Shown: piece after piece, positions 1 through 9,600 of the stretch
How the letters are laid out: each line of letters starts with the position of its first letter
How positions within the stretch are numbered: position 1 is the stretch's first letter
Origin: Eretmocerus hayati
Taxonomy: Eukaryota > Arthropoda > Insecta > Hymenoptera > Aphelinidae
Direction of reading: 5' to 3'
Assembly (NCBI GenBank): GCA_029851415.1
Contig: CM056743.1
Coordinates: forward strand, 91,300,501 to 91,364,500
DNA: 64,000 bases
The notes under the pieces: generated by a model
The model's database searches: none
Told to the model about the DNA's origin: nothing
The model's input: the letters and a program-made list of their open reading frames with translations, nothing else
Position numbers and translations under genes: made by a program

Positions 1-105
1 AGAATGGGAGGCGCCTCTCGATGGATTTCGTTTTTCATCTATGAAGAAGAGATATCGCTGGAGCGTCTATGAAAATTCCTTAATTTTCTCGTCGTCGGTC
101 CCATA

Positions 106-282
106 CTAGTTCGAATCAAGAATACTAGGCATCTCCTTATCCAAGCGCGTGAGATTAGTGCCTGGAGTCTGCGCCGACTTTGATTCGATCGCGAGTTCCG
201 GAGCGGCGGGGGCTTGCATCGCCGTTTCCAGCCTCTGTAGTTTATCCTGCGGAACCAGCACCATCTTCTTGGCTCTCTTCAT
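106..282 (-). pseudogene. Short Polinton ORF, truncated by stop codons
   Basis: A 58-codon frame opens at an ATG whose A (282) is also the last base of the TGA of the upstream minus-strand gene, a one-base overlap typical of compact Polinton operon-like blocks. The product starts with a basic segment (MKRAKKMVLVPQDKLQRLE) and ends at TAG 106-108. The same frame continues after this stop, and after another stop a few codons on, with sequence of the same character (a KI..F spacing, then LQRYL) towards the window edge, so the natural product was probably longer. Polintons often carry a small protein that begins with such a VLVP/VLIP segment; its function is unknown to me. Recognition rests on position and the start motif. 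Confidence 0.5.
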
Positions 283-668
283 CACTCACGACCGAGGGAG
301 CTGACCAGGAGCTCCAATACAGGAGGTAAGAGGTAAGCTAGGAAATTTCCACCACGCTGAACGATGATCCGTTTTTTGCGCTTCCAGCAATCTTTGCGTG
401 ATTTCTTGGCTAGTTTTCTAAGTACAGTCTTGTATTTTCTCAATTTCTTCTTTTGACACTCCTTGAGCGTTACGCCTCCCTTCAATACGTCCAGTGCACA
501 CTCACAGATGTACTTTACAAGCTTCTTGTCAGGTCCGCGCAATAATGCGGTGCGTTGCTCGCGATTTGAATGTCTCAGCGCGTCTAGTAATACCAGGTAC
601 TTTTTCTCAAAGGGTTGACGTCGAGTCCAAGAGCGCCGACGTCCGATTCTCGATGCAACCTCGCGCAT
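282..668 (-). CDS. Polinton small basic protein with hydrophobic C-terminus
   Basis: This 128-aa frame starts at a true ATG (666-668). Residues about 30-100 are rich in Lys and Arg, including the KKSRKDCWKRKKR run, and are followed by a short Gln-Arg-Gly-Gly turn and a hydrophobic C-terminal stretch (LAYLLPPVLELLVSSL). Proteins of this layout (basic body, VQxGG, hydrophobic tail) recur next to the packaging ATPase in arthropod Polintons and adintovirus-like elements; a DNA-binding or capsid-associated role is an inference from composition. It lies between the ATPase fragment (43 bp upstream) and the small downstream ORF, which it overlaps by one base. It is the least damaged minus-strand gene here. 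Confidence 0.6.
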   Translation of the reverse strand: MREVASRIGRRRSWTRRQPFEKKYLVLLDALRHSNREQRTALLRGPDKKLVKYICECALDVLKGGVTLKECQKKKLRKYKTVLRKLAKKSRKDCWKRKKRIIVQRGGNFLAYLLPPVLELLVSSLGRE

Positions 669-710
669 GGTCGAATCTGAACTGATGGATGGATTTCGTC
701 GTCGGGATAT

Positions 711-1358
711 TTAAAAATGATGGTCGTAGTGGTGCTCGCCGTATTTCGGTACATACACTATTTCACCACCCTCGTCGAGAAATATGCACGAGCGAAAGCG
801 CAACCCGTCCGGTGTCTCTTGCCTCAGATCGATCAGTAGATACGAGAACAGCTTGGACGTGCCATTGCGATAAACTTCCTGCACGAATCGCCAGTCTTCT
901 GGATATACCTGACGCGCCAAGTGTTGAATCTGCTCTCGATCACGAGGATTCTTGAAGAGTACGATGTAATTCGCATTCAGCGAAATTTCACGCTGTCCTT
1001 TGTGGAATATATTCTGAGGAATAAAAATGATACTCATATTTCTATGGTGCGAAAATTTTGTAAACATGTCGGTTATTGTGTTGGAATTGTTCTTGTCCGT
1101 AGCCTCGCGCATCAAATCGTCTATGATGACGAGCTTTTTCAGATGTGGGTCATTGGAGAAATCTTCTTGTCGCGGAAAGCCCTCTCGAAATTCAACTTGC
1201 ATACCGTCGTCAGCCTTAGCCATGTCTCGATATTTATCCTGCCACTCGCTATAGTAGAAGAGAATTCTGTCGAAGCGTACATCGATTTTGTCGCTAATGA
1301 AGCTATCTGAGGAAAAGGATGTCAAAATCGAGTATCCATTGCGTGAGAGCGCGACACA
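711..1358 (-). pseudogene. Polinton FtsK/HerA-type packaging ATPase, 5'-truncated
   Basis: The frame is open from 1358 down to TAA at 711-713 but has no ATG near its start; the first 11 codons or so after the upstream stop do not resemble the family. Counting from codon TTG at 1325, a Walker B strand (LVIIDD, residues about 65-70) and a following SIIFIPQN segment (about 98-105) match the genome-packaging ATPases of Polintons and related double-jelly-roll viruses. The N-terminal Walker A loop (GxxxxGKT/S) is missing both in this frame and in the sequence up to the integrase start at 1444, so the enzyme cannot bind nucleotide as encoded. The ATPase would normally pump DNA into the capsid. It is divergently placed relative to the integrase. 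Confidence 0.75.
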
Positions 1359-1443
1359 CTAACTACTCGAATCTTCTTCCACGCGTCGTAAATATACCAA
1401 TCTCGCGATGATCCGATCAGTTTGCCGAAAAAAGCCGTGACTA

Positions 1444-2532
1444 ATGGACACAATCGAGAGACAGTATTTCGACCCACGATACCCTGTGGGGTTCTCCGGG
1501 GCGAGAAACCTCATACAGCGCAACCCTCGTATCCCTGCGCAACAAGTGAGGGAGTGGCTGACGCGCCACGACGCGTCTACGTTGCATAAGCCCATCAGAA
1601 AAAAATTCTCTCGCATGTTCTACAACATATCTTGGATAGATCAGCTGTGGGAGGCCGATGTGGTATCTCTTATTGATCTCAAAACGTACAACGATGGGAC
1701 GGCATTCATACTGGTCGTTATAGACGTGCTGAGCAAATTTGCATGGGCACAGCCTTTACGCGATGAAACGGGGTCAGAGGTAACGAAAGGGTTTGTGAAA
1801 ATTCTGCAAGAAAGCCAACGTCATCCCTACATGCTGCAGACCGATCGCGGGAAGGAATTCGTCAACGACGTGTTCCAGAAACTGCTCAAAGAGAAAGAAA
1901 TTAGGTTCCGCGTGTCCTTGATGCCCGATAAAAAATGTGCCGTGATCGAGAGATTCATTAGAAGCTTGAAGGAGCGTGTATTCAGAGATCTCACTCATCA
2001 CAATACACGCCGCTACATCGATGTACTGCCGTCATTGACCAGAGCCTACAATCACAGTACCCATTCGACGATTAAAATGGAGCCTGCTGCGGTGACGATC
2101 TATAACGCGCGTAAAGCCTACGGAAATCTGTTGAAACGCGCGATGAGAATTCAAAAGCCACAAAAATCACCTGAATACCACATCGGCGATTTGACTCGCA
2201 TCAGTATGGATCGGTCGGTGTTTTACAAAGGTCATGACGAAGGAGGCTGGAGCCAGGAAATATTTCGTATCAATCGAGTACTCAAGAGACAACGCCTGTA
2301 CGTGTATGAGCTACATGATTTGAATGGTGAACCGATAGAGGGGCTTTTTTATCAACAAGAGCTCAGCCCCGTCCACAGAGATCGTACGGCTCTTGATCAA
2401 GAGTTCAGAGTCGATAAAATTCTGCAATCAAGAGGACGCGGAGCCCGAAAACAATACCTCGTCAGCTGGGTTGGATATCCAAAAAAATTCAATTCTCGGG
2501 TTGCTGCTAGTGACTTGAGGGATATTCAAAAG
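1444..2532 (+). CDS. Polinton integrase (rve core plus chromodomain), N-terminal part of a 645-aa fusion ORF
   Basis: Residues 1-363 of an uninterrupted 645-codon frame (1444-3381). A retroviral-type integrase core is visible: the first catalytic Asp is D72 (EADVV), the second is D134 (LQTDRGKEF), and the Glu is E169 (VIERFIRSLK), with about 35 residues between the last two. A chromodomain follows at about 320-355 (FRVDKIL...YLVSWVGYP). Its usual second tryptophan, expected in the FNSW position, is Arg352 here. Polinton integrases process the terminal inverted repeats and insert the element with a 6-bp target duplication. There is no stop before the next gene's ATG at 2533, so the minor-capsid-like protein is read as a C-terminal extension. 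All catalytic residues are kept, which is notable in an element whose other genes are broken. Confidence 0.85.
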
Positions 2533-3381
2533 ATGGAGGTTAACGATTTTTCCATAGTGCTGCCAAGCAATAGCAGTGCTGACTATTTTCCCAATAACAC
2601 GACCACGAGCTTTTCGACGCGGCTACCCCGTGAGATCGAATTGCACGGCAAGTGGTCCGTCGGACTCGCTGAAATACATGTACCATGCAGTATACTGCAT
2701 CTGACTAGGGTGGATTGTAGGCTAGTCGATGACTGCTACTTCCCACATGGAGTATATACGAGTATTCAGGCCCTCGTTGATGCCATCAACGACGCTCTGT
2801 TTGAGTTTCACGACAACGAGATGCTACAAAAACTTGGCTACGACGAACGCGGGGGGTTCGTGAAAATGTACGACTACAAAGCAATCAACGGTAGTATGGA
2901 CAGGAAAGAAGCCACTTTGTCGGACGCCGTTAAGCGCATCCTGGGTTTTGATCAGGGCTGTATACCCGTGCTTGTGCCAGAGAGTGAAGAAGAGGAAAGG
3001 ATGATAAAAATCATGTCTGTAGGGAAACATGCAGCCAGTTTAGCAAGAGCCATACCCGATCAGCTGTTCGTTTACACAAATGTGTGCGAACCGTGCATCG
3101 TAGGAGACGCGCATGCGCCTCTACTTAGAATCGTAAATATCGATGCACATACGCATAACTATGGCAGAACAATCGTCGAAAGATTCACACCGTGTACCTA
3201 TATCCCCGTATTGAATAATCGATTCCAGATCATAGATCTGGATCTAAGGGATCCGTTCGCGAATTCCATACCATTCGATTTTGGGACGCTGACTATTACG
3301 CTTCATTTCAAACGCGAGTTCTTACCATGGACTATTACGGTGTATACATGGATCAAGGTGGGGGTGGCGGTCGTGGGGTGA
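2533..3381 (+). CDS. Polinton minor-capsid (penton-like) protein, in frame with integrase
   Basis: Starting at the internal ATG (residue 364 of the fusion), this 282-aa segment begins with a short Ser-rich N-terminus (MEVNDFSIVLPSNSSADYF) and continues with beta-rich sequence (KWSVGLAEIHVP). It has the position, size and start expected of the Polinton minor capsid, which forms pentameric vertices with a jelly-roll fold. The frame overlaps the start of the next gene (ATG 3327) and ends at TGA 3379-3381, so its last 18 codons are overlapping sequence. Whether it was always translated as part of the integrase frame, or became fused by loss of an integrase stop codon, cannot be told from this copy. 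Confidence 0.65.
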   Translation: MEVNDFSIVLPSNSSADYFPNNTTTSFSTRLPREIELHGKWSVGLAEIHVPCSILHLTRVDCRLVDDCYFPHGVYTSIQALVDAINDALFEFHDNEMLQKLGYDERGGFVKMYDYKAINGSMDRKEATLSDAVKRILGFDQGCIPVLVPESEEEERMIKIMSVGKHAASLARAIPDQLFVYTNVCEPCIVGDAHAPLLRIVNIDAHTHNYGRTIVERFTPCTYIPVLNNRFQIIDLDLRDPFANSIPFDFGTLTITLHFKREFLPWTITVYTWIKVGVAVVG

Positions 3382-3883
3382 ATATGTATTCGTAGGGTCA
3401 AGAAATCAACGAGGCCACGGCATCGGCGCATTTCTAAGTGGACTCCTGAGACAGGCCATTCCATATCTTAGGAGAGGGGTTCAAGCAGTTGGACGAGAAG
3501 CGTTCAAAAGTGGTTTGCATGTGCTCAACGACGTTGTCGAGAATAGAGCGTCTTTCAGAGACTCCCTCAAAAGTTGTTCCACCGAGTCTGGTAAGAATCT
3601 GACCCGCAAAGCCACAGCTCACCTCACAGATATGATGGCCGGCTCTGGTTATAAAGGTTTGATGCTTCGACGAGGAGTACAGTTGAAGCGCAATTCTCGC
3701 TCTCGTCAGAAGCTCACGAGAGCCAACAAGACTCTCAAAAGGCAGAAACAGACTCGTCCTAAACAACTGAAGAGGCTGATCAAGAAGAGATCCCGCAAAG
3801 TAACGAAACTCAAATCTCGTCGTAAAGTTTTTAAAAGGAAGAAGAGCACGAGGAAGAATAGGATAGACGATATCTTCGGGTAG
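3327..3883 (+). pseudogene. Polinton basic (pX-like) protein, one frameshift
   Basis: An ATG at 3327 opens a Gly-rich start (a run of five Gly) that reaches a TAG at 3393-3395. In the -1 frame relative to this start, from about 3392, the sequence is open to TAG 3881-3883. It reads a Gly-Ser/Gly-His turn, an amphipathic SGLLRQAIPYLRRG-type helix, then a strongly basic C-terminal half (repeated KRxxK, SRKxxK) ending DDIFG. Small basic proteins with a Gly-rich head and a SGYK/KRK tail are found just before the major capsid gene of many Polintons and have been compared with adenovirus pX. The mismatch near 3390 shows a single frame-disrupting indel. The stop is 1 bp before the capsid ATG. Confidence 0.6.
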
Positions 3884-3884
3884 A

Positions 3885-5194
3885 ATGGTTTTCTTACATC
3901 AAGCGAGTTGCGAGTGCAACAAGTCAGAGGTCGATCTTTTCACGCTACCCATGACCCAAACCACCACCGAGGGGTCGTCTTGTGTGGAATACAAGCCCGT
4001 CAGCAGCTTATCCGACCAACCGCCTTTAGAGTTCCAAATTGCAGGCACCGGAGAAGATTACCTCGATTTGGCTCACACGATGCTCAAACTCAACGTGCAA
4101 ATCACTCCGTATGTACAAGCAGACGATAAGAAGGTGGCACCCGTGAACAATTTCATGCATTCGCTCTTCAGTCAAGTCGATATCTACTTCAATCAAAAAC
4201 TCGTTTCCCCGGCCAACAATGCATACCCCTACCGGGCATACATTGAAACTCTGCTGAATTACGGTCCCGACGCCAAGGAGTCACATCTTACCACAGCTTT
4301 GTAGGCTGCTGATGGAGCCGGGGCGATGGACTAGTTGCCGGGGACTGAAAAAAATGATGGTTTGATCACGCGTCAAAGCTACACCAGTGGTGGTAAAGTT
4401 ATAGACCTACTGGGCCATCATGCATGCGGATGTTTTGAACCGAAATAGACTCCTCCTCAACGGAGTGGACATTAGAATTAGACTCGTTCGGATGCGGATA
4501 GACTTGATGGATGCGTCAGACAGCAAATACAGCGTTCATATTTCTGAAGCTACACTTCTGGTACGTCGCACGAAAATCAATCCAGCTGTGCTGATTGCTC
4601 ATGCCAAAGCTTTGGCCACCACCACAGCTAAATACCCCATTACGCGTGTCGAGGTGAAATCATTTCCGCTGCACAGTGGAATACTCGGCGATTGTTTGGA
4701 CAACGTTATTTTTCCGTCCACTTCCAAATCGTATCATCGTTGGATTCGTGGATACGAAAGCTTTCAACGGCGATAGGAACAAAAATCCGTTCAATTTCCG
4801 AAATTATTCCATCAACCATCTCTCACTTTACGTGGATGGGAAGCAGGTACCCAGCAAACCGTTACAACCAAGCTTCAAAGCTACATCTCCTCTCTACATC
4901 GAATCGTATCTCACTCTTTTCTCCGGTACCGGAATTCATTTCTTGGATGAAGGTATGGGTATCGATAGAGGTGACTACCCTAATGGATATTGTCTCTTCG
5001 CTTTCGATCTGACTCCCGATATGTCGGCTCATTGCGGCACCCACTGGTCGCTGGTTCGACACGGCAATGTACGAATTAAGGTACGGTTCGACGCAGCCCT
5101 AACAGAAATCATCAATTGTATAGTATACACCGAGTTCGATAATGTTATAGAAATAGACTCGACCCGTCAGGTGATCGTTGACTATGCGTCTTAG
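3885..5194 (+). pseudogene. Polinton major capsid protein, broken by a stop and frame changes
   Basis: Similarity of style to Polinton double-jelly-roll major capsid proteins runs through three frames. The first piece (3885-4304) starts with ATG 1 bp after the previous gene and ends at TAG 4302-4304. The second (about 4420-4776) is shifted, and the third (from about 4700 to TAG 5192-5194) is shifted again. Recognisable stretches are the SEVDLF start, SLFSQVDIYFNQ, PYRAYIETLLNYGP, FNGDRNKNPFNF, LYVDGKQVPSKPLQP and a FAFDLTPD block near the end. The intact family is about 430-450 aa, and the three pieces together span that length, so most sequence remains but no capsid protein can be made. The gene is an old inactivated copy; I have not joined the pieces. 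Confidence 0.8.
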
Positions 5195-5197
5195 ATC

Positions 5198-5305
5198 ATG
5201 CGCGCATCAGCTCTCCGCAACCCCTTCTACGCGCACCTCAAGCTCCTCCTCTTACACCATGGAGAGGCATCCTACCGTTACTTGTTCAAATTGTTCGACG
5301 GTTAG
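5198..5305 (+). CDS. 35-aa ORF directly after the capsid gene
   Basis: A 35-codon frame begins at ATG 5198, three bases after the capsid stop, and ends at TAG 5303-5305. The peptide has a leucine-rich centre (LKLLLLHHGE) and an RYLFKLFDG end. The tight spacing suggests it was the next gene of the Polinton cistron block and is either naturally short or truncated. I do not recognise a family. Sequence between 5306 and 5379 carries no further convincing frame. Confidence 0.3.
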   Translation: MRASALRNPFYAHLKLLLLHHGEASYRYLFKLFDG

Positions 5306-5379
5306 TCATTTCCGGAAAGTCGTTGCGCGCGTTTCGACCGACTCCACCCTTTCGTTGCCGAGAGCCACTCAACATCAAA

Positions 5380-6342
5380 ATGGAGCACGACGATTTTATC
5401 ATCGATATTCAAGCGTTCCATGACATAGAAGGGGCGTTTTTCCCAAAGGAGATTGCTATCGTGGCTCTCGATGGCAATTTCTCGTCGCACTGGATCGTCA
5501 AACCACCGTATCCATTCAACGAACTGAGCAGCAGTTTGATTGCGACAAATTCATATCTCATGGTTGAACACCATGCGTTAGAGTGGTATACTGGGGAATC
5601 CATCCTCGAAGATGTTTACAGAACTCTCCGCACCATTTGCAGTGGCGCTCAGAATATTTACGTGCGCGGGTATCAAAAAGTCAGACTGTTGGAAGGTGTG
5701 CTGGGCAGACAAGTGATCAACCTTGAAGACTACAGTTGTCCCTCTTCCAAAGCTCTGGCCCATTTCGACAAACAATATTGTACCTACCACGGCGCAAGAC
5801 AAGGATTTGCCTGTTCGGTGCTATATGTCTATAGACTACTATCTTGGATACGAAAACAGTTACGTAAAGCAGCCATCCACGAAACTAAGAATAAACCGAC
5901 CGTTGCAAGCGCCCTAGAAAAACCCGTCGACGCGGCGAAGGCCGGAGAGGGGGGAGTCGAACCCCTTTACTCCAAGCCTTACGATGAACACTTTCCACCC
6001 ACACAGCATGAGAATCTTTCAGAAACCTTTCTGCAAGCTTTCAGGAAAACCCGGGAATCTTTCAGAAAGATTTCACTGAAAGCTTCCCTCAATGAAGATA
6101 TGTCCCACTTCAGACACTTTTTTGCAAGATTTCATGCAATATTGCCGGGAATATTTCGGGAATCTTTCAGAAACATTTCATTGAAATATTTCGGTGAAAT
6201 GTTCCTGCCAGATTTCATGAAATCTCACAAGAATATATGCGTTAATGTTCTGTCTGTGGAATCCACATTTTGCTTGATAAGTTTCTTCATCATTCTAATG
6301 CATGACTTCATCATTCTGACTCGTACTTCAACTTCATTGTGA
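5380..6342 (+). CDS. Polinton accessory protein fused by readthrough to repeat sequence
   Basis: The likely start is ATG 5380, because it begins the characteristic MEHDDFIIDIQAF segment; the frame is open further upstream without support. About 190 codons (to roughly 5950) look like a real protein: DDFIIDIQ start, FFPKEIAIVAL, a VRGYQKVRLLE segment and a Cys/His-containing CTYHGARQGFAC near the end. Proteins beginning (M)xxxxFIIDxQGF are common in arthropod Polintons; the early acidic strand resembles an RNase H-like exonuclease start, but I cannot show a catalytic set, so no function is claimed. From about 5998 the frame continues into the terminal sequence of another repeat (family X) and stops only at 6340-6342, giving a chimeric 321-codon ORF. 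Confidence 0.55.
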   Translation: MEHDDFIIDIQAFHDIEGAFFPKEIAIVALDGNFSSHWIVKPPYPFNELSSSLIATNSYLMVEHHALEWYTGESILEDVYRTLRTICSGAQNIYVRGYQKVRLLEGVLGRQVINLEDYSCPSSKALAHFDKQYCTYHGARQGFACSVLYVYRLLSWIRKQLRKAAIHETKNKPTVASALEKPVDAAKAGEGGVEPLYSKPYDEHFPPTQHENLSETFLQAFRKTRESFRKISLKASLNEDMSHFRHFFARFHAILPGIFRESFRNISLKYFGEMFLPDFMKSHKNICVNVLSVESTFCLISFFIILMHDFIILTRTSTSL

Positions 6343-6630
6343 CGTTGAATCCAAAGCTTCACGTTAGATTCATCCAGGTTTCATGAACTCTTCGATGTAC
6401 GCGACACCTAACCGATGAGCCGTCCTCCTGTCTTATAAGTATATAAGACAGGAGGACGGCTTGCGAGAAAGCCTTTACGCATCTCCAAATAATCCTCACG
6501 TATCATTCACAGACCATTATGCATAGCTGGTCCTGGGTATGTTATCACACATGACAGATCTTTTGATACTACCATCAAATTTCCTGATAGATAGTTTCCC
6601 AAAAACCATATAATTTATGAGAACTAAAGT
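5998..6630 (+). mobile_element. Partial copy of family X inverted-repeat element (left end)
   Basis: From CCCACACAGCATG at 5998 the sequence matches 30577-31230 closely over about 630 bp and then diverges in a shared AGAACTAAAGTG segment. It is the left end of the family X element that is complete at 30577-32980. The right half and right terminal repeat are missing; the satellite begins about 10 bp further on. It contains the perfect hairpin at 6419-6460, which the other copy lacks. Confidence 0.7.
6419..6460. repeat. Perfect 19-bp inverted repeat with 4-nt loop
   Basis: The arm GCCGTCCTCCTGTCTTATA is followed by AGTA and then its exact reverse complement. In the sister copy (from about 30999) only the left arm is present, and the right arm position holds about 22 unrelated bases. 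The palindrome is therefore a derived change in this copy. Confidence 0.9.
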
Positions 6631-6639
6631 GCATACTAA

Positions 6640-9600
6640 AATGCCTCACACAAAATCGAAGATCAGGAGTCAATCGAGACGATGTGGCTGAGTTAGATGT
6701 GGGGCCAGGAAACCCTCGATGGTAGTAATGTATTTTGTGTAACAACTCGCGCACGCCTCGTCACTGTTATATTCCTCATTCCTCCTGCCCTCTTCACTTT
6801 GCACGTAGATCGCGAAGCGTATGCATAGAAGCGACGGCTTCGCTTGGGGTCGGGTATTTCCATCTCTATACGGAGTCTCGTGATGTTTTCTGTGTAGGTC
6901 TTCATAACATGATTAAGAAATCACGTTATGAGAAGCATGAGTATGCTGGATAAATTTCAGGATGCACAGACGATAATAGAAAAAAAGGGTCATAACGCGT
7001 ATCGGTCGAGGGGACGGATTTGCAATTGCTCGCATATTTTTATTTGTAAACGGAGTGCCGTGCTTTTGTCTGTGTTGGTCTACATAACACTATTACGATG
7101 TATGTACCATTATCACTAGGGTGATCCGATCAAGGGAGGAATCAGGCAGAATACACGATCATCGAGTGAGGTTGGCGCAACACGTAAGCGTCGAGGGGAC
7201 GGATTCGCATTTGTTCGAGTACTTCCATCTCTATAGGGAGTCTCGTTATTCTTTGATTTCGATCTTGATAATATAATTCTTAATAACCACTATCACTAAT
7301 GTGGGTGGACCAAGTGTAATTCCAGTCTGCAAAGTCACGCCGCGATTCCCGGCTAGACCGCGAGTAGCGACTAGATCCGCACACTTTTCAATTTTGAGGC
7401 CGCCGGCGCCATTGGATGTGAGAATGCGCCACACCAAATTAAAGATCAGGAATCAACGGAAATGATGGGGGAAAATCAGATGTGGGGCCAACAAACCCTC
7501 ACTGGTAGTAACGTATTTAGTAGAAGAAGTCGCGTGCGCTTAGTAACTGATATATACACGTGTCGACCCGATGTAGGAACTTCGAAATTTTGAGGCAGTC
7601 GGCACCATTGGATTTGAAAATGTGCCACATTAAATCAGAGGTCAAGATCCAACGTAAATAATGGGGCGGAGCTAGATCTGGAGCCAACAAACCCTCAATG
7701 GTAGTAACATATTTTGGAGATTAAGTTGCACGCGCCTCGAAGATCGCAAACGCGTATGCTTCGAGGAGACGGATTCACTATCGTGGCGAGTTTCCATTTG
7801 TATACGAAGCCCCGTGCTTTTTTCCGTGTTGGTCTCCATAACACGATTACGAAGTACTATCGACGCTAGTGTGAGTGTATCTAGAGGGACATCAGGCAGA
7901 ATACACGATCATCGAGTAAGGTCGGCGCAACACGTAAGGCACTGTCTATAGTGGGTTCTGGGCGCGCTGGTTACCGGCGTGCGGGAAGTCCGGGCGCGCG
8001 AGATTTCGCGAGTTCCCGGCGCGCCGGTGGAGTGTGTCTGAGCGCGCTGGCGATCCTGGGCGCGCCGGCGAGTTTTCCGGCCGAACGCGCGATCACTTTT
8101 GGAATCTTTACAACCCACAAATGTTTTGGTTCAAGTGCATGAGGGCTACAGTCGATGCTAACTCATAAATCGTCAATAAAACGCGAATCTTTGGATTTCA
8201 ATGGCGTGACCACATTCTTTACCCCACGCTCGTTTGCAGGAACGTAACCTAATTTGAATGATGAGAATCGGACCATTATAACTGGATGGGCTCAGATTTT
8301 GATTAATCGATTCGAATGACTAAGAATTCAGCTCACAGAGTTGTGATTATCCAATTTTTATCATTCAAGTTTGCTTATGATCCTCCGATTGAGCAAGTGG
8401 TGGGAAATAGGGTAACACCACCCGAATGCAAATGCGAAAATTTTCAGATTTTTTTCAGTTTGCGGAGATAACGATTTGGCGAGTGCAGTTTAGATGTGAC
8501 GGCTTCTCTGGGTGTGCCGGCAAGCTGAACGCGCAATCTCGGATCCTTACAACCCAATAGCATACGCCAGACAAATGCTGAGCCGCTATTCGCTCCGAGA
8601 CGCGCGCTTCTGAAATTCGAAACGGGCGATCTTGCGCGACCCGTGGCCACCGCATTCACTACAACTGGCGTACTGTGCAGCAGACGGCGAATCTTCGTAA
8701 GGGTCAAACTCGAAAACCATCGCTCAAATGTGGCAACAATAAGCGAGAAAGTTGTAGAACTTGTGAAAACGAAAAGTTTGAGCGGTGGTGAGCCTAAATC
8801 CGAGCAAATTTGAGCTAGTTGAGGCGATTTCGAGATTTGGCGTGCTTTCAGCTTAGGCGTCGCAGCCGCCTCTCGAGCCGCGGGCTCGCATCTATTCTTT
8901 CGAGCTCCGTGAATCTTTCGATATTGCTCTGATTAATATCCACAACAGCTCAAAATCTTCGTAATTAAATTTCCAACAACTTTGTCCCTTACTGTTAGCA
9001 GGTTCAAGCTACGGTTTTCTCCTAAAAACACGAAAACCCCGTCTGCGCCTATGCTGTGCCTCGCTGTGCACGCTCAATATTGTCATTGGCATGGCGCAGC
9101 ATGGCGTCACCCTATCAGTACGCCAGTTGTACTTCCAAAGTCATCCACTACGTGGCGCTCCGCTGAATCTCGGATCGAATACCTCCGCAAGCAAGGGTCA
9201 TTATCCACAGCTCATCAATAGCTGATGCAGTAAAAGAGGTGTGCAAGTCACCAATAGTACTCTCTTCCGTCCGATCGTTATGTCTGGAAACTGCAAATTT
9301 TTGCATTCGGGTGATGTTACCCTATTTCCGACCTCCTGCTCAATCGGAGGATCATAAGCAAACTTGAATGATAAAAATCGGATAATCACAACTCGGTGAG
9401 CTGAATTCTTAGTCATTTGAATGGATTGATCAAAATCTGAACCCATCCAGTTATAATGCTCCGATCTCCATCATTCAAATCGGGTTACGATCTTCCAATT
9501 CAGCGTGGGGTAGAGAATGAGGTTACGCCATTCAAATTCAGGAATTTGCGTTTTTTGACCGTTTATGAGATAGCATCGACTGTAGCCTTCATGCACTTGA

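Larger units (their letters stand above)
1..5997. mobile_element. Polinton/Maverick fragment
   Basis: The integrase with chromodomain, packaging ATPase, minor and major capsid-like genes and small basic proteins together identify a Polinton. The protein-primed DNA polymerase B and the cysteine protease are not in this window, and no terminal inverted repeat is visible, so the left part lies beyond base 1 or is lost. The right limit is set by the start of an unrelated repeat at 5998. The capsid, pX-like, ATPase and small minus-strand genes are broken, while the integrase frame is intact. Confidence 0.8.

Noticed and set aside
5945..5970. T-arm-like GGGGTTCGACTCCCC on the minus strand at the Polinton edge
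   Set aside because: No A box, anticodon arm or acceptor pairing upstream on that strand; probably chance.
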